Positions 1 through 16,260 of a stretch of 64,000 bases of DNA are shown piece after piece. Both the position numbers and the translations under genes were made by a program. The DNA is taken from positions 30,255,538 through 30,319,537 of the forward strand of contig OY987225.1 of NCBI GenBank assembly GCA_963920705.1, given 5' to 3'. Every line of letters begins with the position of its first letter. Position 1 is the first letter of the stretch. The notes beneath the pieces were generated by a model. The model saw only the letters and a list, made by a program, of their open reading frames with translations, was not told the DNA's origin and did not search any database. This stretch comes from Odiellus spinosus (Eukaryota > Arthropoda > Arachnida > Opiliones > Phalangiidae).

Positions 1-136
1 AAAAGTCACGTGATTTTAGGTGCCGCTTTACAGAGATATCTGCCTACGCGTAGAAAGGGGAAAGCACTGAAAACAACACGTTTCAGGCCCCTGCGCCAGT
101 TAAGGACTTTTTGTATGAAGTCTTATCAGACTTTTG
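1..136. other. Left flank of satellite array 1
   Basis: Non-repetitive sequence before the first array-1 unit. It contains TCACGTGATTT at about 6-16, followed by a CCGCTTTACAG-like stretch. A similar 40-bp stretch recurs at about 20762-20800, beyond the other end of the array. No coding potential is visible. Confidence 0.5.
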
Positions 137-3100
137 ATATTAGTAAAAAATACATTGTCAATAATTAAAAATAATAAAAATCACAATTTAATATAATAGA
201 ATAGCTACATCTTCTGTCCTACCTAATTTAAGGCGCTAACAAGATGGGGAAGCCCATAGAAATAGCTACACCCCTGACATTACCTGTCTTTCATTCCTTT
301 CTTCAGTAGCCAGAGAACCTAGCTTAAGGAAATTATTATACTCTTTATTAAAATATAGTAAAAAATACATTGCCAATAATTAAAAATAATAAAAATCACA
401 AATGAAACGCGGCGACAGATGAAACGCGGCGACAAATGAAACGCGACGACAAATGTAACGCGGCGACAGATGAAACGCGTCGACAAATGAAACGCGACGA
501 CAAATGAATCGCGACGACAAATGAAACGCGGCGACAGATGAAACGCGGCGACAAATGAAACGCGGCGACAAATGATACGTGGCGACAAATGAAACGCGGC
601 GACAAATGAAACGCGGCGACAGATGAAACGCAACGACAAATGAATCGCGGCGACAAATGAATCGCGGCGACAGATGAAACGCAACGACAAATGAATCGCG
701 GCGACAAATGAAACGCGGCGACAAATGAATCGCGGCGACAAATGAAACGCGGCGACAGATGAAACGCAACGACAAATGAATCGCGGCGACAAATGAATCG
801 CGGCGAAAGTAAAACGCGTCCACAAATAGAAGTAAAATATACATTAGTATATATATTAGTAAAAAATACATTGTCAATAATTAAAAATAATAAAAATCAC
901 AATTTAATATAATAGAATAGCTACATCTTCTGTCCTACCTAATTTAAGGCGCTAACAAGATGGGGAAGCCCATAGTAATAGCTACACCCCTGACATTACC
1001 TGTCTTTCATTCCTATCTTCAGTAGCCAGAGAACCTAGCTTAAAGGAAATTATTATACTCTTTATTAAAATATAGTAAAAAATACATTGCCAATAATTAA
1101 AAATAATAAAAATCACAAATGAAACGCGGCGACAAATGAAACGCGGCGACAAATGAAAAGCGGCGACAAATGATACGCGGCGACAAATGAAACGCGGCGA
1201 CAAATGAAACGCGGCGACAGATGAAACGCAACGACAAATGAAACGCGGCGACAAATGAATCGCGGCGAAAGTAAAACGCGTCCACAAATAGAAGTAAAAT
1301 ATACATTAGTATATATATTAGTAAAAAATACATTGTCAATAATTAAAAATAATAAAAATCACAATTTAATATAATAGAATAGCTACATCTTCTGTCCTAC
1401 CTAATTTAAGGCGCTAACAAGATGGGGAAGCCCATAGTAATAGCTACACCCCTGACATTACCTGTCTTTCATTCCTATCTTCAGTAGCCAGAGAACCTAG
1501 CTTAAAGGAAATTATTATACTCTTTATTAAAATATAGTAAAAAATACATTGCCAATAATTAAAAATAATAAAAATCACAAATGAAACGCGGCGACAAATG
1601 AAACGCGGCGACAAATGAAACGCGGCGACAGATGAAACGCGGCGACAGATGAAACGCGACGACAAATGAAACGCGACGACAAATGAAACGCGACGACAAA
1701 TGAAACGCGGCGACAGATGAAACGCGGCGACAAATGAAAAGCGGCGACAAATGATACGCGGCGACAAATGAAACGCGGCGACAAATGAAACGCGGCGACA
1801 GATGAAACGCAACGACAAATGAAACGCAGCGACAAATGAATCGCGGCGACAAATGAAACGCGGCGACAGATGAAACGCAACGACAAATGAATCGCGGCGA
1901 CAAATGAATCGCGGCGAAAGTAAAACGCGTCCACAAATAGAAGTAAAATATACATTAGTATATATATTAGTAAAAAATACATTGTCAATAATTAAAAATA
2001 ATAAAAATCACAATTTAATATAATAGAATAGCTACATCTTCTGTCCTACCTAATTTAAGGCGCTAACAAGATGGGGAAGCCCATAGTAATAGCTACACCC
2101 CTGACATTACCTGTCTTTCATTCCTTTCTTCAGTAGCCAGAGAACCTAGCTTAAAGGAAATTATTATACTCTTTATTAAAATATAGTAAAAAATACATTG
2201 CCAATAATTAAAAATAATAAAAATCACAAATGAAACGCGGCGACAGATGAAACGCGGCGACAAATGAAACGCGACGACAAATGTAACGCGGCGACAGATG
2301 AAACGCGACGACAAATGAAACGCGACGACAAATGAACCGCGACGACAAATGAAACTCGGCGACAAATGAAACGCGACGACCAATGAAACGCGGCGACAAA
2401 TGAAACGCGACGACAAATGAAACGCGGCGACAGATGAAACGCGACGACAAATGAAACGCGACGACAAATGCAACGCGACGACAAATGAAACGCGGCGACA
2501 GATGAAACGCGACGACAAATGAAACGCGACTACAAATGAAACGCGACGACAGATGAAACGCGACGACAAATGTAACGCGGCGACAGATGAAACGCGACGA
2601 TAAATGAAACGCGACGACAAATGAAACGCGACGACAAATGAAACGCGGCGACAGATGAAACGCGACGACAAATGAAACGCGACGACAAATGAAACGCGAC
2701 GACAAATGAAACGCGGCGACAGATGAAACGCGGCGACAAATGAAAAGCGGCGACAAATGATACGCGGCGACAAATGAAACGCGGCGACAAATGAAACGCG
2801 GCGACAGATGAAACGCAACGACAAATGAAACGCGGCGACAAATGAATCGCGGCGACAAATGAAACGCGGCGACAGATGAAACGCAACGACAAATGAATCG
2901 CGGCGACAAATGAATCGCGGCGACAAATGAATCGCGGCGACAAATGAAACGCGGCGACAGATGAAACGCAACGACAAATGAATCGCGGCGACAAATGAAT
3001 CGCGGCGAAAGTAAAACGCGTCCACAAATAGAAGTAAAATATACATTAGTATATATATTAGTAAAAAATACATGGTCAATAATTAAAAATAATAAAAATC

Positions 3101-6100
3101 ACAATTTAATATAATAGAATAGCTACATCTTCTGTCCTACCTAATTTAAGGCGCTAACAAGATGGGGAAGCCCATAGTAATAGCTACACCCCTGGCATTA
3201 CCTGTCTTTCATTCCTATCTTCAGTTGCCAGAGAACCTAGCTTAAAGGAAATTATTATACTCTTTATTAAAATATAGTAAAAAATACATTGCCAATAATT
3301 AAAAATAATAAAAATCACAAATGAAACGCGGCGACAGATGAAACGCGGCGACAAATGAAACGCGGCGACAGATGAAACGCGGCGACAAATGAAACGCGGC
3401 GACAAATGAAACGCGGCGACAGATGAAACGCGGCGACAGATGAAACGCGACGACAAATGAAACGCGACGACAAATGAAACGCGACGACAAATGAAACGCG
3501 GCGACAGATGAAACGCGGCGACAAATGAAAAGCGGCGACAAATGATACGCGGCGACAAATGAAACGCGGCGACAAATGAAACGCGGCGACAGATGAAACG
3601 CAACGACAAATGAAACGCGGCGACAAATGAATCGCGGCGAAAGTAAAACGCGTCCACAAATAGAAGTAAAATATACATTAGTATATATATTAGTAAAAAA
3701 TACATTGTCAATAATTAAAAATAATAAAAATCACAATTTAATATAATAGAATAGCTACATCTTCTGTGCTACCTAATTTAAGGCGCTAACAAGATGGGGA
3801 AGCCCATAGTAATAGCTACACCCCTGACATTACCTGTCTTTCATTCCTATCTTCAGTAGCCAGAGAACCTAGCTTAAAGGAAATTATTATACTCTTTATT
3901 AAAATATAGTAAAAAATACATTGCCAATAATTAAAAATAATAAAAATCACAAATGAAACGCGGCGACAAATGAAACGCGGCGACAGATGAAACGCGGCGA
4001 CAGATGAAACGCGACGACAAATGAAACGCGACGACAAATGAAACGCGACGACAAATGAAACGCGGCGACAGATGAAACGCGGCGACAAATGAAAAGCGGC
4101 GACAAATGATACGCGGCGACAAATGAAACGCGGCGACAAATGAAACGCGGCGACAGATGAAACGCAACGACAAATGAAACGCGGCGACAAATGAATCGCG
4201 GCGAAAGTAAAACGCGTCCACAAATAGAAGTAAAATATACATTAGTATATATATTAGTAAAAAATACATTGTCAATAATTAAAAATAATAAAAATCACAA
4301 TTTAATATAATAGAATAGCTACATCTTCTGTCCTACCTAATTTAAGGCGCTAACAAGATGGGGAAGCCCATAGTAATAGCTACACCCCTGACATTACCTG
4401 TCTTTCATTCCTATCTTTAGTAGCCAGAGAACCTAGCTTAAAGGAAATTATTATACTCTTTATTAAAATATAGTAAAAAATACATTGCCAATAATTAAAA
4501 ATAATAAAAATCACAAATGAAACGCGGCGACAAATGCAACGCGACGACAAATGAAACGCGGCGACAGATGAAACGCGACGACAAATGAAACGCGGCGACA
4601 AATGAATCGCGGCGACAAATGAAACGCGGCGACAGATGAAACGCAACGACAAATGAATCGCGGCGACAAATGAAACGCGGCGACAAATGAATCGCGGCGA
4701 CAAATGAAACGCGGCGACAGATGAAACGCAACGACAAATGAATCGCGGCGACAAATGAATCGCGGCGAAAGTAAAACGCGTCCACAAATAGAAGTAAAAT
4801 ATACATTAGTATATATATTAGTAAAAAATACATTGTCAATAATTAAAAATAATAAAAATCACAATTTAATATAATAGAATAACTACATCTTCTGTCCTAC
4901 CTAATTTAAGGCGCTAACAAGATGGGGAAGCCCATAGTAATAGCTACACCCCTGACATTACCTGTCTTTCATTCCTATCTTCAGTAGCCAGAGAACCTAG
5001 CTTAAAGGAAATTATTATACTCTTTATTAAAATATAGTAAAAAATACATTGCCAATAATTAAAAATAATAAAAATCACAAATGAAACGCGGCGACAAATG
5101 CAACGCGACGACAAATGAAACGCGGCGACAGATGAAACGCGACGACAAATGAAACGCGACGACAAATGAAACGCGACGACAGATGAAACGCGACGACAAA
5201 TGTAACGCGGCGACAGATGAAACGCGACGACAAATGAAACGCGACGACAAATGAAACGCGACGACAAATGAAACGCGGCGACAGATGAAACGCGACGACA
5301 AATGAAACGCGACGACAAATGAAACGCGACGACAAATGAAACGCGGCGACAGATGAAACGCGGCGACAAATGAAAAGCGGCGACAAATGATACGCGGCGA
5401 CAAATGAAACGCGGCGACAAATGAAACGCGGCGACAGATGAAACGCAACGACAAATGAAACGCGGCGACAAATGAATCGCGGCGACAAATGAAACGCGGC
5501 GACAGATGAAACGCAACGACAAATGAATCGCGGCGACAAATGAATCGCGGCGAAAGTAAAACGCGTCCACAAATAGAAGTAAAATATACATTAGTATATA
5601 TATTAGTAAAAAATACATTGTCAATAATTAAAAATAATAAAAATCACAATTTAATATAATAGAATAGCTACATCTTCTGTCCTACCTAATTTAAGGCGCT
5701 AACAAGATGGGGAAGCCCATAGTAATAGCTACACCCCTGACATTACCTGTCTTTCATTCCTTTCTTCAGTAGCCAGAGAACCTAGCTTAAAGGAAATTAT
5801 TATACTCTTTATTAAAATATAGTAAAAAATACATTGCCAATAATTAAAAATAATAAAAATCACAAATGAAACGCGGCGACAGATGAAACGCGGCGACAAA
5901 TGAAACGCGACGACAAATGTAACGCGGCGACAGATGAAACGCGTCGACAAATGAAACGCGACGACAAATGAATCGCGACGACAAATGAAACGCGGCGACA
6001 GATGAAACGCGGCGACAAATGAAACGCGGCGACAAATGATACGTGGCGACAAATGAAACGCGGCGACAAATGAAACGCGGCGACAGATGAAACGCAACGA

Positions 6101-9100
6101 CAAATGAATCGCGGCGACAAATGAATCGCGGCGACAGATGAAACGCAACGACAAATGAATCGCGGCGACAAATGAAACGCGGCGACAAATGAATCGCGGC
6201 GACAAATGAAACGCGGCGACAGATGAAACGCAACGACAAATGAATCGCGGCGACAAATGAACCGCGGCGAAAGTAAAACGCGTCCACAAATAGAAGTAAA
6301 ATATACATTAGTATATATATTAGTAAAAAATACATTGTCAATAATTAAAAATAATAAAAATCACAATTTAATATAATAGAATAGCTACATCTTCTGTCCT
6401 ACCTAATTTAAGGCGCTAACAAGATGGGGAAGCCCATAGTAATAGCTACACCCCTGACATTACCTGTCTTTCATTCCTTTCTTCAGTAGCCAGAGAACCT
6501 AGCTTAAAGGAAATTATTATACTCTTTATTAAAATATAGTAAAAAATACATTGCCAATAATTAAAAATAATAAAAATCACAAATGAAACGCGGCGACAGA
6601 TGAAACGCGGCGACAAATGAAACGCGACGACAAATGTAACGCGGCGACAGATGAAACGCGACGACAAATGAAACGCGACGACAAATGAACCGCGACGACA
6701 AATGAAACGCGGCGACAGATGAAACACGGCGAGAAATGAAACGCGGCGACAAATGATACGTGGCGACAAATGAAACGCGGCGACAAATGAAACGCGGCGA
6801 CAGATGAAACGCAACGACAAATGAAACGCGGCGACAAATGAATCGCGGCGAAAGTAAAACGCGTCCACAAATAGAAGTAAAATATACATTAGTATATATA
6901 TTAGTAAAAAATACATTGTCTATAATTATAAATAATAAAAATCACAATTTAATATAATAGAATAGCTACATCTTCTGTCCTACCTAATTTAAGGCGCTAA
7001 CAAGATGGGGAAGCCCATAGTAATAGCTACACCCCTGACATTACCTGTCTTTCATTCCTATCTTCAGTAGCCAGAGAACCTAGCTTAAAGGAAATTATTA
7101 TACTCTTTATTAAAATATAGTAAAAAATACATTGCCAATAATTAAAAATAATAAAAATCACAAATGAAACGCGGCGACAAATGAAACGCGGCGACAGATG
7201 AAACGCGGCGACAGATGAAACGCGACGACAAATGAAACGCGACGACAAATGAAACGCGACGACAAATGAAACGCGGCGACAGATGAAACGCGGCGACAAA
7301 TGAAAAGCGGCGACAAATGATACGCGGCGACAAATGAAACGCGGCGACAAATGAAACGCGGCGACAGATGAAACGCAACGACAAATGAAACGCGGCGACA
7401 AATGAATCGCGGCGAAAGTAAAACGCGTCCACAAATAGAAGTAAAATATACATTAGTATATATATTAGTAAAAAATACATTGTCAATAATTAAAAATAAT
7501 AAAAATCACAATTTAATATAATAGAATAGCTACATCTTCTGTCCTACCTAATTTAAGGCGCTAACAAGATGGGGAAGCCCATAGTAATAGCTACACCCCT
7601 GACATTACCTGTCTTTCATTCCTATCTTCAGTAGCCAGAGAACCTAGCTTAAAGGAAATTATTATACTCTTTATTAAAATATAGTAAAAAATACATTGCC
7701 AATAATTAAAAATAATAAAAATCACAAATGAAACGCGGCGACAAATGAAACGCGGCGACAAATGAAAAGCGGCGACAAATGATACGCGGCGACAAATGAA
7801 ACGCGGCGACAAATGAAACGCGGCGACAGATGAAACGCAACGACAAATGAAACGCGGCGACAAATGAATCGCGGCGAAAGTAAAACGCGTCCACAAATAG
7901 AAGTAAAATATACATTAGTATATATATTAGTAAAAAATACATTGTCAATAATTAAAAATAATAAAAATCACAATTTAATATAATAGAATAGCTACATCTT
8001 CTGTCCTACCTAATTTAAGGCGCTAACAAGATGGGGAAGCCCATAGTAATAGCTACACCCCTGACATTACCTGTCTTTCATTCCTATCTTCAGTAGCCAG
8101 AGAACCTAGCTTAAAGGAAATTATTATACTCTTTATTAAAATATAGTAAAAAATACATTGCCAATAATTAAAAATAATAAAAATCACAAATGAAACGCGG
8201 CGACAAATGAAACGCGGCGACAGATGAAACGCGGCGACAGATGAAACGCGACGACAAATGAAACGCGACGACAAATGAAACGCGACGACAAATGAAACGC
8301 GGCGACAGATGAAACGCGGCGACAAATGAAAAGCGGCGACAAATGATTCGCGGCGACAAATGAAACGCGGCGACAAATGAAACGCGGCGACAGATGAAAC
8401 GCAACGACAAATGAAACGCGGCGACAAATGAATCGCGGCGACAAATGAAACGCGGCGACAGATGAAACGCAACGACAAATGAATCGCGGCGACAAATGAA
8501 TCGCGGCGAAAGTAAAACGCGTCCACAAATAGAAGTAAAATATACATTAGTATATATATTAGTAAAAAATACATTGTCAATAATTAAAAATAATAAAAAT
8601 CACAATTTAATATAATAGAATAGCTACATCTTCTGTCCTACCTAATTTAAGGCGCTAACAAGATGGGGAAGCCCATAGTAATAGCTACACCCCTGACATT
8701 ACCTGTCTTTCATTCCTTTCTTCAGTAGCCAGAGAACCTAGCTTAAAGGAAATTATTATACTCTTTATTAAAATATAGTAAAAAATACATTGCCAATAAT
8801 TAAAAATAATAAAAATCACAAATGAAACGCGGCGACAGATGAAACGCGGCGACAGATGAAACGCGACGACAAATGAAACGCGACGACAAATGAACCGCGA
8901 CGACAAATGAAACTCGGCGACAAATGAAACGCGACGACCAATGAAACGCGGCGACAAATGAAACGCGACGACAAATGAAACGCGACGACAAATGTAACGC
9001 GGCGACAGATGAAACGCGACGACAAATGAAACGCGACGACAAATGCAACGCGACGACAAATGAAACGCGGCGACAGATGAAACGCGACGACAAATGAAAC

Positions 9101-9285
9101 GCGGCGACAAATGAATCGCGGCGACAAATGAAACGCGGCGACAGATGAAACGCAACGACAAATGAATCGCGGCGACAAATGAAACGCGGCGACAAATGAA
9201 TCGCGGCGACAAATGAAACGCGGCGACAGATGAAACGCAACGACAAATGAATCGCGGCGACAAATGAATCGCGGCGAAAGTAAAA

Positions 9286-11671
9286 CGCGTCCACAAATAG
9301 AAGTAAAATATACATTAGTATATATATTAGTAAAAAATACATTGTCAATAATTAAAAATAATAAAAATCACAATTTAATATAATAGAATAGCTACATCTT
9401 CTGTCCTACCTAATTTAAGGCGCTAACAAGATGGGGAAGCCCATAGTAATAGCTACACCCCTGACATTACCTGTCTTTCATTCCTTTCTTCAGTAGCCAG
9501 AGAACCTAGCTTAAAGGAAATTATTATACTCTTTATTAAAATATAGTAAAAAATACATTGCCAATAATTAAAAATAATAAAAATCACAAATGAAACGCGG
9601 CGACAGATGAAACGCGGCGACAAATGAAACGCGGCGACAGATGAAACGCGGCGACAGATGAAACGCGACGACAAATGTAACGCGGCGACAGATGAAACGC
9701 GACGACAAATGAAAAGCGACGACAAATGCAACGCGGCGACAAATGAAACGCGGCGACAGATGAAACGCAACGACAAATGAATCGCGGCGACAAATGAATC
9801 GCGGCGACAGATGAAACGCAACGTCAAATGAAACGCGACGACAAATGTAACGCGACGACAAATGAACCGCGACGACAAATGAAACTCGGCGACAAATGCA
9901 ACGCGGCGACAAATGAAACGGGGCGACAGATGAAACGCAACGACAAATGAATCGCGGCGACAAATGAATCGCGGCGACAGATGAAACGCAACGACAAATG
10001 AAACGCGACGACAAATGTAACGCGGCGACAGATGAAACGCGACGACAAATGAAACGCGACGACAAATGCAACGCGGCGACAAATGAAACGCGGCGACAGA
10101 TGAAACGCAACGACAAATGAATCGCGACGACAAATGAAACGCGGCGACAAATGAAACGCGACGACAAATGAAACGCGACGACAAATGTAACGCGGCGACA
10201 GATGAAACGCGACGACAAATGAAACGCGACGACAAATGCAACGCGACGACAAATGAAACGCGGCGACAGATGAAACGCGACGACAAATGAAACGCGGCGA
10301 CAAATGAATCGCGGCGACAAATGAAACGCGGCGACAGATGAAACGCAACGACAAATGAATCGCGGCGACAAATGAAACGCGGCGACAAATGAATCGCGGC
10401 GACAAATGAAACGCGGCGACAGATGAAACGCAACGACAAATGAATCGCGGCGACAAATGAATCGCGGCGAAAGTAAAACGCGTCCACAAATAGAAGTAAA
10501 ATATACATTAGTATATATATTAGTAAAAAATACATTGTCAATAATTAAAAATAATAAAAATCACAATTTAATATAATAGAATAGCTACATCTTCTGTCCT
10601 ACCTAATTTAAGGCGCTAACAAGATGGGGAAGCCCATAGTAATAGCTACACCCCTGACATTACCTGTCTTTCATTCCTTTCTTCAGTAGCCAGAGAACCT
10701 AGCTTAAAGGAAATTATTATACTCTTTATTAAAATATAGTAAAAAATACATTGCCAATAATTAAAAATAATAAAAATCACAAATGAAACGCGGCGACAGA
10801 TGAAACGCGGCGACAAATGAAACGCGGCGACAGATGAAACGCGGCGACAGATGAAACGCGACGACAAATGTAACGCGGCGACAGATGAAACGCGACGACA
10901 AATGAAAAGCGACGACAAATGCAACGCGGCGACAAATGAAACGCGGCGACAGATGAAACGCAACGACAAATGAATCGCGGCGACAAATGAATCGCGGCGA
11001 CAGATGAAACGCAACGTCAAATGAAACGCGACGACAAATGTAACGCGACGACAAATGAACCGCGACGACAAATGAAACTCGGCGACAAATGCAACGCGGC
11101 GACAAATGAAACGGGGCGACAGATGAAACGCAACGACAAATGAATCGCGGCGACAAATGAATCGCGGCGACAGATGAAACGCAACGACAAATGAAACGCG
11201 ACGACAAATGTAACGCGGCGACAGATGAAACGCGACGACAAATGAAACGCGACGACAAATGCAACGCGGCGACAAATGAAACGCGGCGACAGATGAAACG
11301 CAACGACAAATGAATCGCGACGACAAATGAAACGCGGCGACAAATGAAACGCGACGACAAATGAAACGCGACGACAAATGTAACGCGGCGACAGATGAAA
11401 CGCGACGACAAATGAAACGCGACGACAAATGCAACGCGACGACAAATGAAACGCGGCGACAGATGAAACGCGACGACAAATGAAACGCGGCGACAAATGA
11501 ATCGCGGCGACAAATGAAACGCGGCGACAGATGAAACGCAACGACAAATGAATCGCGGCGACAAATGAAACGCGGCGACAAATGAATCGCGGCGACAAAT
11601 GAAACGCGGCGACAGATGAAACGCAACGACAAATGAATCGCGGCGACAAATGAATCGCGGCGAAAGTAAAA
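9286..11671. repeat. Two consecutive 1193-bp units of array 1, apparently identical
   Basis: The units 9286-10478 and 10479-11671 are the longest in the array. They share the same order of variant monomers, including rare ones such as ACGGGGCGAC and AACGTCAAATG, and I saw no difference by eye. This points to a very recent unequal exchange or an assembly duplication. Confidence 0.85.
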
Positions 11672-13172
11672 CGCGTCCACAAATAGAAGTAAAATATACA
11701 TTAGTATATATATTAGTAAAAAATACATTGTCAATAATTAAAAATAATAAAAATCACAATTTAATATAATAGAATAGCTACATCTTCTGTCCTACCTAAT
11801 TTAAGGCGCTAACAAGATGGGGAAGCCCATAGTAATAGCTACACCCCTGACATTACCTGTCTTTCATTCCTATCTTCAGTAGCCAGAGAACCTAGCTTAA
11901 AGGAAATTATTATACTCTTTATTAAAATATAGTAAAAAATACATTGCCAATAATTAAAAATAATAAAAATCACAAATGAAACGCGGCGACAAATGCAACG
12001 CGACGACAAATGAAACGCGGCGACAGATGAAACGCGACGACAAATGAAACGCGACGACAAATGAAACGCGACGACAGATGAAACGCGACGACAAATGTAA
12101 CGCGGCGACAGATGAAACGCGACGACAAATGAAACGCGACGACAAATGAAACGCGACGACAAATGAAACGCGGCGACAGATGAAACGCGACGACAAATGA
12201 AACGCGACGACAAATGAAACGCGACGACAAATGAAACGCGGCGACAGATGAAACGCGGCGACAAATGAAAAGCGGCGACAAATGATACGCGGCGACAAAT
12301 GAAACGCGGCGACAAATGAAACGCGGCGACAGATGAAACGCAACGACAAATGAAACGCGGCGACAAATGAATCGCGGCGACAAATGAAACGCGGCGACAG
12401 ATGAAACGCAACGACAAATGAATCGCGGCGACAAATGAATCGCGGCGAAAGTAAAACGCGTCCACAAATAGAAGTAAAATATACATTAGTATATATATTA
12501 GTAAAAAATACATTGTCAATAATTAAAAATAATAAAAATCACAATTTAATATAATAGAATAGCTACATCTTCTGTCCTACCTAATTTAAGGCGCTAACAA
12601 GATGGGGAAGCCCATAGAAATAGCTACACCCCTGACATTACCTGTCTTTCATTCCTTTCTTCAGTAGCCAGAGAACCTAGCTTAAGGAAATTATTATACT
12701 CTTTATTAAAATATAGTAAAAAATACATTGCCAATAATTAAAAATAATAAAAATCACAAATGAAACGCGGCGACAGATGAAACGCGGCGACAAATGAAAC
12801 GCGACGACAAATGTAACGCGGCGACAGATGAAACGCGTCGACAAATGAAACGCGACGACAAATGAATCGCGACGACAAATGAAACGCGGCGACAGATGAA
12901 ACGCGGCGACAAATGAAACGCGGCGACAAATGATACGTGGCGACAAATGAAACGCGGCGACAAATGAAACGCAGCGACAGATGAAACGCAACGACAAATG
13001 AATCGCGGCGACAAAGGAATCGCGGCGACAGATGAAACGCAACGACAAATGAATCGCGGCGACAAATGAAACGCGGCGACAAATGAATCGCGGCGACAAA
13101 TGAAACGCGGCGACAGATGAAACGCAACGACAAATGAATCGCGGCGACAAATGAATCGCGGCGAAAGTAAAA

Positions 13173-16100
13173 CGCGTCCACAAATAGAAGTAAAATATAC
13201 ATTAGTATATATATTAGTAAAAAATACATTGTCAATAATTAAAAATAATAAAAATCACAATTTAATATAATAGAATAGCTACATCTTCTGTCCTACCTAA
13301 TTTAAGGCGCTAACAAGATGGTGAAGCCCATAGTAATAGCTACACCCCTGACATTACCTGTCTTTAATTCCTATCTTCAGTAGCCAGAGAACCTAGCTTA
13401 AAGGAAATTATTATACTCTTTATTAAAATATAGTAAAAAATACATTGCCAATAATTAAAAATAATAAAAATCACAAATGAAACGCGGCGACAAATGAAAC
13501 GCGGCGACAAATGAAACGCGGCGACAGATGAAACGCGGCGACAGATGAAACGCGACGACAAATGAAACGCGACGACAAATGAAACGCGACGACAAATGAA
13601 ACGCGGCGACAGATGAAACGCGGCGACAAATGAAAAGCGGCGACAAATGATACGCGGCGACAAATGAAACGCGGCGACAAATGAAACGCGGCGACAGATG
13701 AAACGCAACGACAAATGAAACACGGCGACAAATGAATCGCGGCGAAAGTAAAACGCGTCCACAAATAGAAGTAAAATATACATTAGTATATATATTAGTA
13801 AAAAATACATTGTCAATAATTAAAAATAATAAAAATCACAATTTAATATAATAGAATAGCTACATCTTCTCTCCTACCTAATTTAAGGCGCTAACAAGAT
13901 GGGGAAGCCCATAGAATAGCTACACCCCTGACATTACCTGTCTTTCATTCCTATCTTCAGTAGCCAGAGAACCTAGCTTAAAGGAAATTATTATACTCTT
14001 TATTAAAATATAGTAAAAAATACATTGCCAATAATTAAAAATAATAAAAATCACAAATGAAACGCGGCGACAAATGAAACGCGGCGACAAATGAAAAGCG
14101 GCGACAAATGATACGCGGCGACAAATGAAACGCGGCGACAAATGAAACGCGGCGACAGATGAAACGCAACGACAAATGAAACGCGGCGACAAATGAATCG
14201 CGGCGAAAGTAAAACGCGTCCACAAATAGAAGTAAAATATACATTAGTATATATATTAGTAAAAAATACATTGTCAATAATTAAAAATAATAAAAATCAC
14301 AATTTAATATAATAGAATAGCTACATCTTCTGTCCTACCTAATTTAAGGCGCTAACAAGATGGGGAAGCCCATAGTAATAGCTACACCCCTGACATTACC
14401 TGTCTTTCATTCCTTTCTTCAGTAGCCAGAGAACCTAGCTTAAAGGAAATTATTATACTCTTTATTAAAATATAGTAAAAAATACATTGCCAATAATTAA
14501 AAATAATAAAAATCACAAATGAAACGCGGCGACAGATGAAACGCGGCGACAAATGAAACGCGACGACAAATGTAACGCGGCGACAGATGAAACGCGACGA
14601 CAAATGAAACGCGACGACAAATGAACCGCGACGACAAATGAAACGCGGCGACAGATGAAACGCGGCGAGAAATGAAACGCGGCGACAAATGATACGTGGC
14701 GACAAATGAAACGCGGCGACAAATGAAACGCGGCGACAGATGAAACGCAACGACAAATGAAACGCGGCGACAAATGAATCGCGGCGAAAGTAAAACGCGT
14801 CCACAAATAGAAGTAAAATATACATTAGTATATATATTAGTAAAAAATACATTGTCAATAATTAAAAATAATAAAAATCACAATTTAATATAATAGAATA
14901 GCTACATCTTCTGTCCTACCTAATTTAAGGCGCTAACAAGATGGTGAAGCCCATAGTAATAGCTACACCCCTGACATTACCTGTCTTTAATTCCTATCTT
15001 CAGTAGCCAGAGAACCTAGCTTAAAGGAAATTATTATACTCTTTATTAAAATATAGTAAAAAATACATTGCCAATAATTAAAAATAATAAAAATCACAAA
15101 TGAAACGCGGCGACAAATGAAACGCGGCGACAAATGAAACGCGGCGACAGATGAAACGCGGCGACAGATGAAACGCGACGACAAATGAAACGCGACGACA
15201 AATGAAACGCGACGACAAATGAAACGCGGCGACAGATGAAACGCGGCGACAAATGAAAAGCGGCGACAAATGATACGCGGCGACAAATGAAACGCGGCGA
15301 CAAATGAAACGCGGCGACAGATGAAACGCAACGACAAATGAAACACGGCGACAAATGAATCGCGGCGAAAGTAAAACGCGTCCACAAATAGAAGTAAAAT
15401 ATACATTAGTATATATATTAGTAAAAAATACATTGTCAATAATTAAAAATAATAAAAATCACAATTTAATATAATAGAATAGCTACATCTTCTCTCCTAC
15501 CTAATTTAAGGCGCTAACAAGATGGGGAAGCCCATAGAATAGCTACACCCCTGACATTACCTGTCTTTCATTCCTATCTTCAGTAGCCAGAGAACCTAGC
15601 TTAAAGGAAATTATTATACTCTTTATTAAAATATAGTAAAAAATACATTGCCAATAATTAAAAATAATAAAAATCACAAATGAAACGCGGCGACAAATGA
15701 AACGCGGCGACAAATGAAAAGCGGCGACAAATGATACGCGGCGACAAATGAAACGCGGCGACAAATGAAACGCGGCGACAGATGAAACGCAACGACAAAT
15801 GAAACGCGGCGACAAATGAATCGCGGCGAAAGTAAAACGCGTCCACAAATAGAAGTAAAATATACATTAGTATATATATTAGTAAAAAATACATTGTCAA
15901 TAATTAAAAATAATAAAAATCACAATTTAATATAATAGAATAGCTACATCTTCTGTCCTACCTAATTTAAGGCGCTAACAAGATGGGGAAGCCCATAGTA
16001 ATAGCTACACCCCTGACATTACCTGTCTTTCATTCCTTTCTTCAGTAGCCAGAGAACCTAGCTTAAAGGAAATTATTATACTCTTTATTAAAATATAGTA

Positions 16101-16260
16101 AAAAATACATTGCCAATAATTAAAAATAATAAAAATCACAAATGAAACGCGGCGACAGATGAAACGCGGCGACAAATGAAACGCGACGACAAATGAAACG
16201 CGGCGACAAATGATACGTGGCGACAAATGAAACGCGGCGACAAATGAAACGCGGCGACAG
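13173..16260. repeat. 1623-bp block of array 1 duplicated in tandem
   Basis: The unit series 581, 461, 581 starting at 13173 is followed by 581, 461 and a shortened unit starting at 14796, an offset of 1623 bp. Both copies carry the private variants GATGGTGAAGCCC (13318 and 14941), TCTTTAATTCC (13363 and 14986) and CCCATAGAATAGC (13909 and 15532), the last of which makes the 461-bp units. The first unit type recurs near 18747, with GATGGGG restored. Confidence 0.85.
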
